Below, piece after piece: positions 53,532-64,000 of a stretch of 64,000 nucleotides of DNA (within the stretch, counting starts at the first letter, position 1; each line of letters starts with the position of its first letter). Source of the stretch: Yamagishiella unicocca. Its lineage: Eukaryota; Chlorophyta; Chlorophyceae; Chlamydomonadales; Volvocaceae. A model generated the notes under the pieces. It was not told the DNA's origin, searched no databases, and saw only the letters and a program-made list of their open reading frames with translations. The translations under genes were made by a program, and so were the position numbers. The stretch spans positions 186,001-250,000 of the forward strand of contig BDSL01000017.1 in NCBI GenBank assembly GCA_003116995.1, given 5' to 3'.

Positions 53532-56500
53532 TCAATACGCCAACGTGCTCCGCTTAGCCTGCGCATGGAGGACACCGAGGCGGGTTGGGTGGGGACCATT
53601 GGGTTTCGGAGCGGTTTCGGAGCACGCGGGGAACTGGACCCACTGCGTCCCGGGGCAGAGAAACGTGTCTTCCCTCATGCACCTCCCTTGCCTTTCAGGC
53701 ACCTCCTCGATCGCCAGCATCTGCGACTCCTTCCTTCCGATCAACCCCCCATGAATATGCCCGCACCCAACACCATGTCCACGCGATGACGGCGTAGAGC
53801 CCTCTCCCCTCCTCCTCCCCATGCCATCCTCCTCCCCCTCCTCTTCCCCCTCCTCTTCCCCCTCCTCTTCCCCCTCCTCCTCCCCCTCCTCTTCCCCCTC
53901 CTCCTCCCCTCCTCTTCCCCTCCTCCTCCCCTCCTTCTCCCCCTCCTCCTCCCCCCTCCTCTTTCCCCCTCCTCCCCCTCCCATCCTTTTCCCCCTCCTC
54001 CTCCCCATGCTATCCTCTTACCCCTCCTCCTCCCCTACCCCCTACCCCCATCCTCTTCCCCCCTCCTCCTCCCCTTCCCCCTTCTCCTCCCCTTCCCCCT
54101 CCTCCTCCCCTTCCCCCTCCTCCTCCCCTTCCCCCTCCTCCTCCCCTTCCCCCTCCCCTCCCCTTCTCCTCTCCTCCTCCCCCTCCTCCCCCTCCCTCCC
54201 CCACTCTCTATCCCCTTCACTAACTCCTCCCCACCCACACGCATACACACCCACCTGCAGGAACACGTCCAGGCAGCGGAAGAGCTCCAACATGGCCGTC
54301 ATGTCCTTGTGCCGGTCCTCCCGGTGCAGCGGCAGCGACCGCACGTTCCAGTCGGACACGGGGGGGACCACCTGAGGCGGCGAGGGGGGAGGTACCAGAG
54401 GTATGTGAGGTATGTGAGGAAGCGCGCACGAAGATAGTCGGCAATTATGAGAAACTAGGGATATTCATACTTAATGATATTGTACATAATAGGTACATAA
54501 TAATTTATATACAGACATGATAATATAAGGAAACGTTGGGTCATTCGTTTGGAGTTGCATGCTGGAGGGCTTGGGTTGAAGGAGGGGAGGCGGGTAGGGC
54601 GGAAAGGAGTCCGGAACCACCCGATACTGGGTAGTGTGCGGAAGGGAGGGTGGGGCAGCGTTACGGCTTGGCCCTTCAGGAAGCCTACTGCCGCGAGCTC
54701 CGAAACCACGATGTTACTGACCAAGTGGCCAAGACTGCCGTACCGTGCCGCTTACCTTGCGACTTCCACTCCAGCACGTCTTCCGCCGCCCCTGGCCCCC
54801 CTGCTCGCCCCACAGCCCACCTTTTCGTCCGCGTAATGTACGAAGAAGCCGCACACCTTGGCCAGTGCCTCCATCAAGTCACCCTCCTTGGCGCCCTGGG
54901 GGTGGGGGGAGGAGGAGACCCCGGGGGTGGTGGGGTAGAGACGGGTTTAGGGCGGGGGTTAGGCAGGCGAGGGGGCGGAGGAGGAGAGGGAGCGCAGGAA
55001 GGCGGCGGCGGTGGTGGGGAAACGGATGAAGGGCGGAGCGATGTGCGGCAGGCAGGAGTCCGAGGGCTGAGGCTGGTCACTGGCATCGGGAGGAAGAGAG
55101 ACTACGGACGGAGAAGGATCCCCCCCGCCAGTTACCCCCACCACCACCAGGGTACCTGCTCGCCAAATACACACCAGCAATACACACCCGCCCCGCGGCC
55201 CCCCCTCCCACAACTATGCATCCGAAGACAATGCGCCAGCCATTATACCGTTGTCGCGTGTAAGCGGTGTGTATGCCGCCCCCCCACCCTCCTTCGTCGG
55301 TTCGCGGGTTTCCCCTTCCCCCCCCGTCCCCCTCCCACCCTCCCTCCCTCAAAACGTCTGTTCTAAACGGTGTTTTCTGGCATCCACGGGTCTTCCTCGA
55401 AACCCTCCCTCCCTCGTCGGTTCGCGGGGTTTCCCTTCCCCCCCGTTCCCCCACCCACCCTCCCTCCCTTGTCGGTTCGCGGGTTCCTCCCCCGTCGCGT
55501 AAAACGGTTTTTACCCCCCCCCCCCCCCGCGCCCACCTTGTGCGGCCAGTCCTTGAACTGCCACTTGGCTCCCGCCACCACCACCGCCACCACACGGTCC
55601 CAGTCGGGGCTGCCGGCGGCGGGGGCCCGGTCCGTGACCAGGTAGTCCACCGCCGCGGCCCTGTGGGCGGTCCGCCGGATGGGCAGCTGGGCGGGTTTCG
55701 GAGCGCCGCCGGCGGCCGCCTGGGCCTGATGTTTGAGGGGGCGGGCGGGCGGGTGTGGAGGCAGCCCCGGGAGGTCGGGGCGGAGAGGGGAGGGGGAAGA
55801 GCAGTCCGGGGAGGGTGGGGCCAGGGAGGGCAGGGGCAGGGACAGTGTGGACGGGACAGGGGCAGGGGCAGGGACCGTGGACCGCGACTCCTTGGATCAG
55901 CGGTTTGCGCGTTTAATTTTGGTGCACGTGGCCGACACGCGTACGGCAGCCAGGCTCCCAAGCTGCGTTCTTATTAGGTACGACCCAGCCCTCGTCCCAG
56001 CGGCGGCTCCGGGCCCCTCCACCCCAACACTCTCCTCGCACCCGCCCACCCTCCACAGCCCCCGCCCCGTCCGGCCCCGCATAGGGCCTACCTGCACTGA
56101 CGGCATAAAGCGCCCCTCCTCCAAAAAGGACTTGGCGTTGTACATGTTGATCATGGAGGTCAGGCCTGGGGGCGGGAGGGGGGGGGCGAAGGAAGGGGGG
56201 TTTGATAAGAGAATCCGCGAATCGCGAGGCGAAGGAAGGGGGGTTTGATAAGAGAATCCGCGAATCGCGAGGCGAAGGAAGGGGGGTTTGATAAGAGAAT
56301 CCGCGAATCGCGAGGCGAAGGAAGGGGGGTTTGATAAGAGAATCCGCGAATCGCGAGGCGAAGGAAGGGGGGTTTGATAAGAGAATCCGCGAATCGCGAG
56401 GCGAAGGAAGGGGGGTTTGATAAGAGAATCCGCGAATCGCGAGGCGAAGGAAGGGGGGGAGGGTGCGCGCGCGTTGATTTACCGCAGGGCCGCAACAGGG

Positions 56501-58589
56501 GGGAAGGGGCGCGATACTTGGGAGGGGTTGAGGAAGGCCCGTGCGCTAGGAAGCCGAGAGGGAAGCCGTTTGGTACACCCACTGGGGAGGAGAGGGGTGT
56601 GTATGGATTCACAGGAGGATGCCCGATGTCTGGTGGTGAGGTCGGCGTCGGTTTGTTGTTGCAGGGGGGTGGAGCAGTGTGGTCATGTGGAGACAACGCC
56701 CGCCACCCATCACCGCCATCACCACCAGCTGACGAGAGCTTGCGGTGGACATTGGGTCGTCCCCTCCATGTTTGGTCCGTAGGTTTTCTCGCTACCCCCA
56801 TCATTACATGGCCCCCACCAACACGGTTTTTTCTCGCATCCACGGGTCTTCCTCGAAACCCCCCAACACCATATCGCACCTATGTCGTGTAACCGGTCCT
56901 TATCCCCCCCGGGATGAATTCGCGGATTCTCTTATACCCCCCCCCGCCCCCACCATACGTCACCTGACGGCACTATGATGATGGGCACACCGCCCTTCTT
57001 GCTGGCATCGGCCTTGCCGCCGCCGCCGCTGCCGCCACCCGAGCCCCGCGCCGTCGCCTTCGAGCCGCCGCTGCCCGATTGCGGCTTAGCACCCTTCGAG
57101 GACCCAGACGGAGCCGACGACGAAGACGGCGGCGGCGGCGGCGCCGCCGCCGCCGCGGAGGACGATCCGGCCTTCCGGACGGGAACGTACCCCGGACCGG
57201 CCGGCGGCGGCGGCGGCGCCGCCGCCGCTGCTTTTCCCGATGTGCCGTACATGTTGACGGCGAGCGCGCCGCCGCCGGCGCCTGTGTGGACGGGTGACGG
57301 GGGCGCAGTGGTCAACAGCAGCCAGCAGCGCACGGCGGGTGATGGTGGTGGCGTATCCTACGCCCCCCCCTACATCCTATCACTGGCCGCCCCTGCTGGC
57401 CCTCCACTAGTTTCCTCCGCCGCCGGAAACCGGACCACCGTCGGTTTTGATCCATTTTCCGTGGAGTTTAATTTTCCGCTAAGTTAAAATTTTCGCGGTC
57501 TAGTGATAAATTGAACACATGACATACGCCACTGGCCTCGGACCGGTAGGGAGCCAGAGGCACACGCCGCCAGTCCAACAAGCAACACCATGCCCTCCCC
57601 GCCCTCCCCGCACAGCCTCCCCTGCCGGCTGGGGGGAGCCGTGCTGACGTGTCGGTGCACTCCACACCGCCCCCGCCGCTGCCGCCGCTGAGCTCCGGGG
57701 CGCCACTCCCCCTCGAACCCCCGAAAAAACCCTAAAAACACCACCCACCAGCAACAGGTGCTCGCTATCGGGGTCCCAACCCTGCCTTGTACCCCTGGTG
57801 TCGTTGCACCCTCCGACCCCTGCCAGTGCCCCCCGGGCCCCTCTCCGACCCGCCCCATCCCCAGCCCCAGGCGCCATCAAGCAGTCCTCCCCGAACCCCC
57901 TCCTCCCGATTCCACTCCTCTTCCCGCCCTCGCCGCTCTTCCCAATCCCACTCCCCCCCACCCCCTCTCCAGCCGCAGCCTCCTCCTCCTCCTGAGTGCC
58001 GACCTGCCGTTATTCCCTCAAACCTACCCGGCCCCCCCTTGCCGCACCCAACCGCGTGTCCTGTAACTAGGTTCTGTCCTCGGTTTCCTATTCCGTGTAA
58101 CCGGATATAACCGCGTGTAATCGGGTGTAACCGGATAAAACCGGATATAACCGGACATAACCGGGTATAACCGGGTATAACCGAGTATAATCGGGGATAA
58201 CCGGGTATAATCGGGTATAATCGGGTATGACCGGGTATAACCGGGTATAATCGGGTATAATCGGGTATAATCGGGTATAACCGGGTATAATCGGGTATAA
58301 CCGGATATAACCGGATATAACCGGATATAACCGGATATAACCGGGGATAACCGGGGATAACCGGTCGCCACTTTCCCCCCTCCCAAGAGCCTACCTGGCG
58401 CCATGGCTTTGAGCTGGTCCGCAGTACTGTCACGACCGTAGCGGGAGGAGCCGCGAGCATCCTGAGGGGAGAGAGACAGTTGGGGCCAGTTAGGGGCGTG
58501 GTAGTTGGCGGCCGTTGGGGGCAACGTCGTGGGGACCTTGCGCTGGTTCGTGTGCACGGGCCCAGCTCAGGTCTCTGCTCACCCCCCAC

Positions 58590-58626
<37 letters not shown>

Positions 58627-61319
58627 GCAGCGCGGCGTCGGTTGTTCGGGTCGCTACTGGAGCTCAGCCGCCCGCCACCGTCCTTCTGGCTATCGGCGCG
58701 CTGCGCGGACGCCGTCTACATAATCGGATTTATAGCTTCTCGTGGACACACTCTGGGCTTCTTTCGGTAACTATTGGCGCCTCGCCCTGCCTCCGGATTC
58801 CTTGGTCTCTTCGCGCGTCGTCTCCTTCGCGGCTCAGCACAGCATCTATAAAACACATACACACACCTGCAACAGCGCAGGTAGGTGGGGACCACCCTCC
58901 ACCCAGCCCCGGTGCCAACTCGCCCCCACACGGTCCCCATACACAATCCACGTTCCCACAAAACACACTGTGGGCGCGCCCCTCTAACCCCCGGGCATTC
59001 CCCCTCTCCACCTGCGACGCTGGCTGCTGGCTGCTGCCGCCACGAGGGGGCTGCTTGCTGGACGACGGCGGCGGCGCCGCGGCCCTCTGCGCCGCCGCCG
59101 CCGCTGCCTGCTCCTTGTGCGCCTGCTTCTTGACGTTCATCACCACCTCCAGCACCTGACGGAAGTCCTTGTTGGGGGCGATCTGGGGGGAGGAGGTTGC
59201 GGAGGAGGAGGGACTTTGGCGATGTTGGACGGTATCGAAGGCGGAGGGTGACAGGGGGGCAGGGGCACCCTTGGACGGGAGGGGAAGTCGGCGGGTGGGT
59301 GAGCACACATGCCCCCATACACACACGCCCCCATACACACACAGCGCACACGCACCAGCATGGTGTTACGGCTACGCAGCTGGCGCTCCTGCTCCATAAG
59401 GCCCCGCATGGCGGACTCCTCGTCTGGCGAACGGGGGTGGTCCAGGGAGGTTCCAGGGGCAATGACAAGGGGTTCTCCACGGGCCGAACAAGGGAATGCG
59501 CCTGGTAGGACAGACCCGCGGGTCCGCGAGTAGGGCCGCTGTGCGCCGGGTACTTCCGACGGCCACTCCATCCGGTCAGTCCGCCCCACCACCACCACCA
59601 TCGTCCCCACCACCATAACCTACCACCTATCCCCCCACCCCCTCACCCGAGCTACGGCTGGACCCACGACCCGCCAGAAGTAACACGCCAGCCACCGGCG
59701 CACCTGCACGAGCCCGCCGCATACATCACCCCCCTGCCTCCCTTGCTCCCCCTTTCCTCCCTTCTTCCCCCATCTCCTCCCCTCCTCCCCTTTCCTCCCT
59801 TCTTCTCCCTTTCCTCTCTTCTTCCCTCATTCCTCCCCTCCTCCCCTTTCCTCCCTTCTTCTCCCTTTCCTCCCTTCCGCCCCCTTTCAGCCCCTCCTCC
59901 CCCCTTCCTTCGCTCCTCCCCCTTTCCTCCTCTCCTCCCCCTGTCCTCCTTTCCTCCCCCCGTCCTCCCCTCCTCCCCCTGTCCTCCCCTCCTCCCCCCG
60001 TCCTCCCCTCCTCCCCCCTCCTCCCCTCCTCCCCCCGTCCTCCCCTCCTCCTCCCCTCCTCCCCTCCTCCCCCCCTCCTCCCAGTACCTCGGGTGACACC
60101 GGCAATCCAGTGCCCGCTACACCCCTCGACCCCTCCCTCCCTGCAACTCCCGCCACCGCCACCGCCCCCAACCATGCTCCAGCTAGTATGTCCTCTCCCC
60201 CTTTGCTTAATCACAGATTTATCCGCTACACAGCCGCCGCCCCGCCCCGGCTGCCCCCAGCGGGTCTGGGTACTTGCAGCTCACAGCTACATGCCCACCT
60301 TCACGCCTACAAACCAACACCCGCAATCCTCGCGCAGCGACCCCACTCTGCCAACATGGATTACCCATGGGGTCGACAGAGGCGAGCACTCACCGGCCTC
60401 CTGCCGGTCCCAACACCGTGCCCAACCTCCGGCTCCGAAACCCCGTTGGCAGCGCCCCGGGAGGATCTGCACGCACACGCGTATGGCTCCGAAACCCTTT
60501 GTGGTTCCCCGCGCCCCGTCCCGAACCCCTAGCCTGGTCTGCGCTCCCTCACCGTCGCCCAGGCGCTGGCGCTTCGCCTGTGGCTCTGCCCCCCCTGCCG
60601 CCTCCCGAGCCCCTGCCGCCGCCGCGGCAGCAGCTGCTGCTGCTGCTGAGGGCGCCACGCCCCCGCCCACTCCCAGGGCGGGCACCAGGGAGGGGTCCAG
60701 GGCGGCACTGCCGTCCAGGACATCGAGGATTTTCTGGGGGGCGGAGGGAGGAAAGGGAAAGGCGGAGGGGCTGGTTTTGGTGGGGGACGTGGGGGACTGA
60801 AATGCACAGGTTGTATGTGGGTGGAGGGGAGGACGGAAATAGGTGGTTGGGGCTATATTGGTGGGACAGGGGCGGCGAGGAGGCACAGCAGAGGAGGCAG
60901 TCGAGGGAAACCCAGCGCTGTGCCGGACCCCCGGCCTCCATTCGCCTAAGGACCAGCCGCCAATCCGCACGAGCGTTCCCCACCAGACCCCAAGGCGATA
61001 CTGCATTCTGGGGAAAGGGGCATGCGTTATTGATATGGCCCACGCTCACCTTCCGATCGACGATATTAATGTTTGCTACGCCCGACTGGTTCGCCGCCAT
61101 GACGTACTCCTGCGGCTTGAGATGCCTGTTCTTGAGATAGAACAGTACATCTTGCAAGCTGTAGAAGGCTGACGCTGCCTGCGCAAAGGCTGCCTTGTAC
61201 ACGGGTGTCGCCGCGGGAAAGCTGTATCGATCGCCAAACTGAACATTGCCTTCAACTTGCTGAACAAGTTGCAATTTATTCGACGTGTTGAAGTCTCGAA
61301 GGACGCTAAGGGGGTCCAT
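53532..61319 (-). CDS. CDC73: CDC73/parafibromin subunit of the PAF1 complex, 11 exons, 518 aa
   Basis: Exons: 61319-61050, 60733-60553, 59423-59356, 59182-59012, 58461-58395, 57281-56964, 56165-56092, 55725-55537, 54895-54821, 54371-54255, 53558-53532; all joins are in frame. Cdc73 works in the nucleus in the PAF1 complex with RNA polymerase II, promoting elongation, histone H2B ubiquitination and H3 methylation. The N-terminal domain (1-90) carries MDPLSVLRDFNTSNKL, FGDRYSFPAATPVYKAA and LKNRHLKPQEYVMAANQSG. The middle has the basic KRQRLGD and IAPNKDFRQVLEVVMN. The C-terminal Ras-like domain carries GGVPIIIVPSGLTSMINMY, FLEEGRFMPSVQ, DWDRVVAVVVAGAKWQFKDW and LPLHREDRHKDMTAMLELF, ending AKRSTLAY. 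Insertions are Ala- and Gly/Ser/Pro-rich. The last exon is only 27 bases and follows a good acceptor; it is the least certain. Intron 2 is about 1.1 kb. Confidence 0.93.
53796..54235 (+). repeat. CCTCCTCTTCCC polypyrimidine array
   Basis: Over 400 bases of C/T-only repeat in the last intron of CDC73. On the coding strand it is pure purine (GGAGGAGGGG), so the last exon is not preceded by a polypyrimidine tract from it. Confidence 0.95.
55208..55520 (-). repeat. Dispersed repeats D, B and C, reverse orientation, with a CCTCCCTC repeat
   Basis: D at 55213-55275 (ATGCATCCGAAGACAATGCG to GTATGCCGCCCCCC). B at 55350-55402 (CGTCTGTTCTAAACGGTG; CATCCACGGGTCTTCCTCGA). C left end at 55492-55515 (GTCGCGTAAAACGGTTTTTA). 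The spacer CCCTTGTCGGTTCGCGGG-type unit is itself repeated three times. Confidence 0.8.
56188..56459 (+). repeat. 43-bp tandem repeat, 6 copies (family E amplified)
   Basis: The unit is GAAGGAAGGGGGGTTTGATA, AGAGAATCCGCGAATCGCGA and GGC. The six copies are identical. The TTTGATAAGAGAATCCGCGA part also occurs dispersed near 2190, 21955, 22025, 45650 and 56915. CDC73 intron 6, ending 22 bases from exon 7. Confidence 0.95.
56818..56945 (-). repeat. Dispersed repeats B, D and E fragments, reverse orientation
   Basis: CACGGTTTTTTCTCGCATCC and ACGGGTCTTCCTCGAAACCC (B), GTGTAACCGGTCCTTATCC (D), and GATGAATTCGCGGATTCTC followed by TTATACC (E), packed together just before CDC73 exon 6's donor. Confidence 0.8.
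58079..58366 (+). repeat. TATAACCGGG decamer array, about 28 copies
   Basis: Ten-base units TATAACCGGG, TATAATCGGG and TATAACCGGA in CDC73 intron 5, ending 29 bases before exon 5's donor. Both strands are open in one frame (YPVISGYIRL-type). Confidence 0.95.
58590..58622 (+). repeat. (CA)n microsatellite
   Basis: Pure CA run in the CDC73 intron between exons 4 and 5. Confidence 0.95.
59735..60088 (+). repeat. CTCCTCCCC/TTCCTCCC polypyrimidine array
   Basis: About 350 bases of C/T repeat in intron 2 of CDC73. The coding strand is purine-only over this stretch. Confidence 0.95.
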
Positions 61320-61374
61320 TCTGACGTTATGGGGCCCGAGGGCCCCGCTTCAGACTCTGGCACAGCACGTACAG

Positions 61375-61388
61375 GTATAATATTATAC
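61375..61388 (-). promoter_or_regulatory. Palindromic TATA-like element upstream of CDC73
   Basis: GTATAATATTATAC is a perfect 14-base palindrome in otherwise GC-rich surroundings, 56-69 bases before the CDC73 start codon. It may act as the TATA element; a protein-binding palindrome is also possible. Confidence 0.45.
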
Positions 61389-64000
61389 TCGCAAGTGAAA
61401 CGTGCATAAGATTGGATGAATAGGCTGTTCTAAATGCATGCGCATTTTCAACTGTGTCAGTGGCAGGGTGACAACTGTAATGTTTAGGTGTCGTCAAAGT
61501 GCATAAAGGATTGTATGAAGAATGCGTTGGCAGTTTCAATCGCCGGCCATGCTGCTGTGCCCGCCCCTGAACGGGCCCCTGTACTACAGACTCTTGTTGC
61601 ATTTATGTGCCTTTTCCCGTGTGCACATGCCAAAGTATGAAGACATACTTGTGATGCATACATGAACTCAGCTACATAGCAGCTGTGCGAGGGCAGATCA
61701 CTACGAGATTCGGTTGCCAGAGATCAATTCACGGGGAAAGCTAGCCCTGCAGGTAATCCATGCACAGTCATGGGTTGTGCGTAGGATCGTTGGTGTAAGT
61801 TAAGGCCGGTGCCTGGATTCCCACAAAGCCCCGCTGGTATCGACACGGTCACGGTGCCGTTTGCATCGCCCTGAATTCCCGACCAGCAGGCATGCGCCCG
61901 CCATCGGTAATTGGAAATGCCTTCATACACGGAATGAGGACGTGTATAGCGGACAGTGTAGCTGGATACGGCCAGTAATGTCTCCCTGTCATGCCAAACA
62001 AGCTACTGGAACCAACTTGATCTTGCCTAGTTTTATGCAGGCCGTTCCAAAGCTGTGATAAAGCAATTCATAGATAGTACAAAGGTGTGCTAGAGTACTG
62101 TATAGGAATGCGCCACATCCCTCGTGGTAGGTAAAAGTGTTTTGGTGGCGGGCGCCAGCAGTCATGCTGGGTCTGCCGCCGAGAACACCATTCCGGGAGC
62201 AGGGATACACATGGGCTTCCATCCAGCCATCACGCAAAGGGGGTTGGCCGGCCACGCATCGGCCCCCTACAAGCGGAACTAACAGCCCTCCACTAGGGGC
62301 ACCCGCCAGGTGTCGCTCAGGGTCTCCTCGCAGGCAGGGTGCAGCCAGCACACCACAAGCGACCACCAAGCGCGGGGGCCGTGAAGTACAGGGTGCTCCA
62401 GAGCGGAGCCGTTCAACACCAGGCACAGCTTGACCAGGCTTGACCAAGCTTGGCTTTCCAGGATGTGACTTACGTCTATTGAAATTCACGGAGGGGTTTA
62501 TAACGGTAATAAACAATCACACCGCTAGCTCGATAGGCCATGTTATGAATGTTTTGCGGAGTGTTGTTGCACGATCGACTTGGAGCAGAAGATGTATTCC
62601 GCAGCGCATCTTCCCGAGGAAAAACCCGCATTCCACCCACGCGTCAACTGCGACCCGTGGGTCGGGTTTAAGAGATCCCTTCGCCGCACACTATGTCCTT
62701 CTACAGGAATTTACAGGATGTGACAAAGGTCAACGGCTGGTCGGGGTGTCACGGAAGGGATGAGAATGTTATCACGTCGCTAGCCGCCCTGGGCCTTCAG
62801 TCCGCAGGCCACCAGCACAATTTATGAAATATAATCGTGTGCGTTGGAAACATGGAGTTTACCGTCGGTGAAGCACAACATTAAACCACGACGGCCGTCA
62901 ACACGCCACGCCTAAACATGCCTTTTTCGGGGAATCCATGTATGAATTCACGTATATAAATGAACTTCAATGGACATGTGCATCAGTCAATCCTGCGCTG
63001 CTTGCTTGCGCGAGGTAGGGCTGGATGGAGGGGGGGCCCCCGCGCAGCGCCCTACAGTGCGACAAGGCAACCATCCATGTAACCCGTGTAGACACCCGCT
63101 GCTACCGATCAAGCAGCCAAACGCCATTTCGCAGCATCCGACTTCAATCCATACGGTCCGAAAGGAAACGTCGCATACGTTCTTAAACCGCAGTGAGGTA
63201 TGTGGTAGCCATCTGTAATGTACCCCTCTGGGATCTCACCGCCCCTACGTATCCCCTTCGTAACGCGCAATCCACTTATAAACGCATCCATAGCTTAATT
63301 CCAATTCGTCACCACGTTCTTCTGGGCTTTATCCAGGCAACGGCAAACGTAGTTCGTCGTAGTGGGGAGTTATGCCCGACAATGCCCGGGATGCTTTCCA
63401 GCGAGCCAATCGCAGACAATAGCTAATTAGCATCAAGCAGGCACCGGCGTTGAAGCATGTGAGACGCGTTGAGCCCCGCGACGTGGCGGGTACACAAGCA
63501 AACCGGGCCACAGCTAGCCGTACGTCGGCTTCGTCCGATTCGTAAGGGCCGCCCGCCGTCTCGTCTCCATCCAACAACCAACACGCATAACCGCACATCG
63601 TTATCTATCGAGCTCGTACGGCAGCCCGTCAATACGCTCATACGCTTCATCCTCCTACAAATCACCGACATGGGCACAATTCCTGAGACCTCCAACATGT
63701 AACAGTTACTACCACTTCATGTGCCCGATGGTTCTACCTCTTGGTCTGGAACCCACTGTAACCGTTACAACAACAACTCGCTCGGCGGCCCGCAGGTTAC
63801 CCACCGCACCGCACCGCACTACTGTCGCCCACCCCAGCCACGAGCGAGCCGTCACTCATCCCCTTGCCTGTTTCGGGAAGGACCCAACCTGCTGGACGAG
63901 ACGACGACGCACGAAGGCGGTCGCGACAGGATAGGCAGCCAGCTGGCAAGGTCGTCAGACTGTACGTAACGATGATGAAAAAATTGGCACCCGCGGCGCA
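61389..64000. other. Upstream of CDC73, no gene recognised
   Basis: Mixed composition. Open frames of 90-175 codons overlap on both strands around 61990-62516 and share no recognisable motif. No exon chain could be built, and none of the intron-repeat families appears. Confidence 0.4.

Noticed and set aside
57468..57720. Extra CDC73 exon with GVECTDTSARLPPAG
   Set aside because: Exon 5 joins in frame directly to exon 6 at 57281, and the candidate lacks paired splice sites in the right phase.
61989..62516. Overlapping frames of 98 and 175 codons on opposite strands
   Set aside because: Neither shows conserved texture; mutual overlap suggests a GC-rich stretch lacking stops, possibly an undescribed dispersed repeat.

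Overview
The window is nuclear DNA of a unicellular or colonial green alga of the Chlamydomonas/Volvox group (Volvocales). The support is very high GC, genes cut into many short exons, GT-AG introns with GTGAGC, GTGCGT or GTACGG donors, TGTAA 3'-end signals a few hundred bases past stop codons, long Gly/Ala/Gln/Ser/Pro runs inside otherwise conserved proteins, and introns full of minisatellites. Species cannot be assigned. Nothing looks bacterial, organellar or viral.

Layout. (1) 889-6127, minus: a 15-exon secreted beta-propeller-like protein of unknown function. (2) 7329-7721, minus: a two-exon gene for a 79-residue basic/Pro-rich protein. (3) 8973-9554: a doubtful frame built partly on a 48-bp repeat. 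(4) 10699-26965, plus: a 23-exon gene, about 2132 residues, for a GAF-type sensor fused to a TKL protein kinase, with a clear TATA box and a likely acylated N-terminus. (5) 26966-30391: long intergenic stretch between convergent genes. (6) 30392-34196, minus: IMPL1-type inositol monophosphatase, 9 exons, 336 residues. (7) 35538-36146: a 20-copy minisatellite. (8) 37276-37680, plus: a small two-helix membrane protein in an AT-richer island. (9) 39477-42618: the 3' part of a LINE retrotransposon. (10) 43390-52643, minus: KU70, 17 exons, 689 residues. (11) 53532-61319, minus: CDC73/parafibromin of the PAF1 complex, 11 exons, 518 residues. (12) 61389-64000: no gene recognised.

Gene models were built by hand from splice signals and checked by reading-frame continuity. 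The kinase, IMPL1, KU70 and CDC73 models close in frame at every junction. The first gene has one unresolved junction (exon 3 to 4). The genes do not form an operon or an obvious pathway. KU70 and CDC73 lie head to tail, about 0.9 kb apart, and both are housekeeping genes (DNA-end joining and transcription elongation).

The most unusual feature is a set of short dispersed sequences found again and again in the introns of the propeller, kinase, IMPL1, KU70 and CDC73 genes, in both orientations. They always abut a G-run (C-run in the reverse orientation), fall into at least four related families, and occur in tandem pairs. I do not recognise them as a known element. A fifth dispersed motif is amplified into a 43-bp array in a CDC73 intron.
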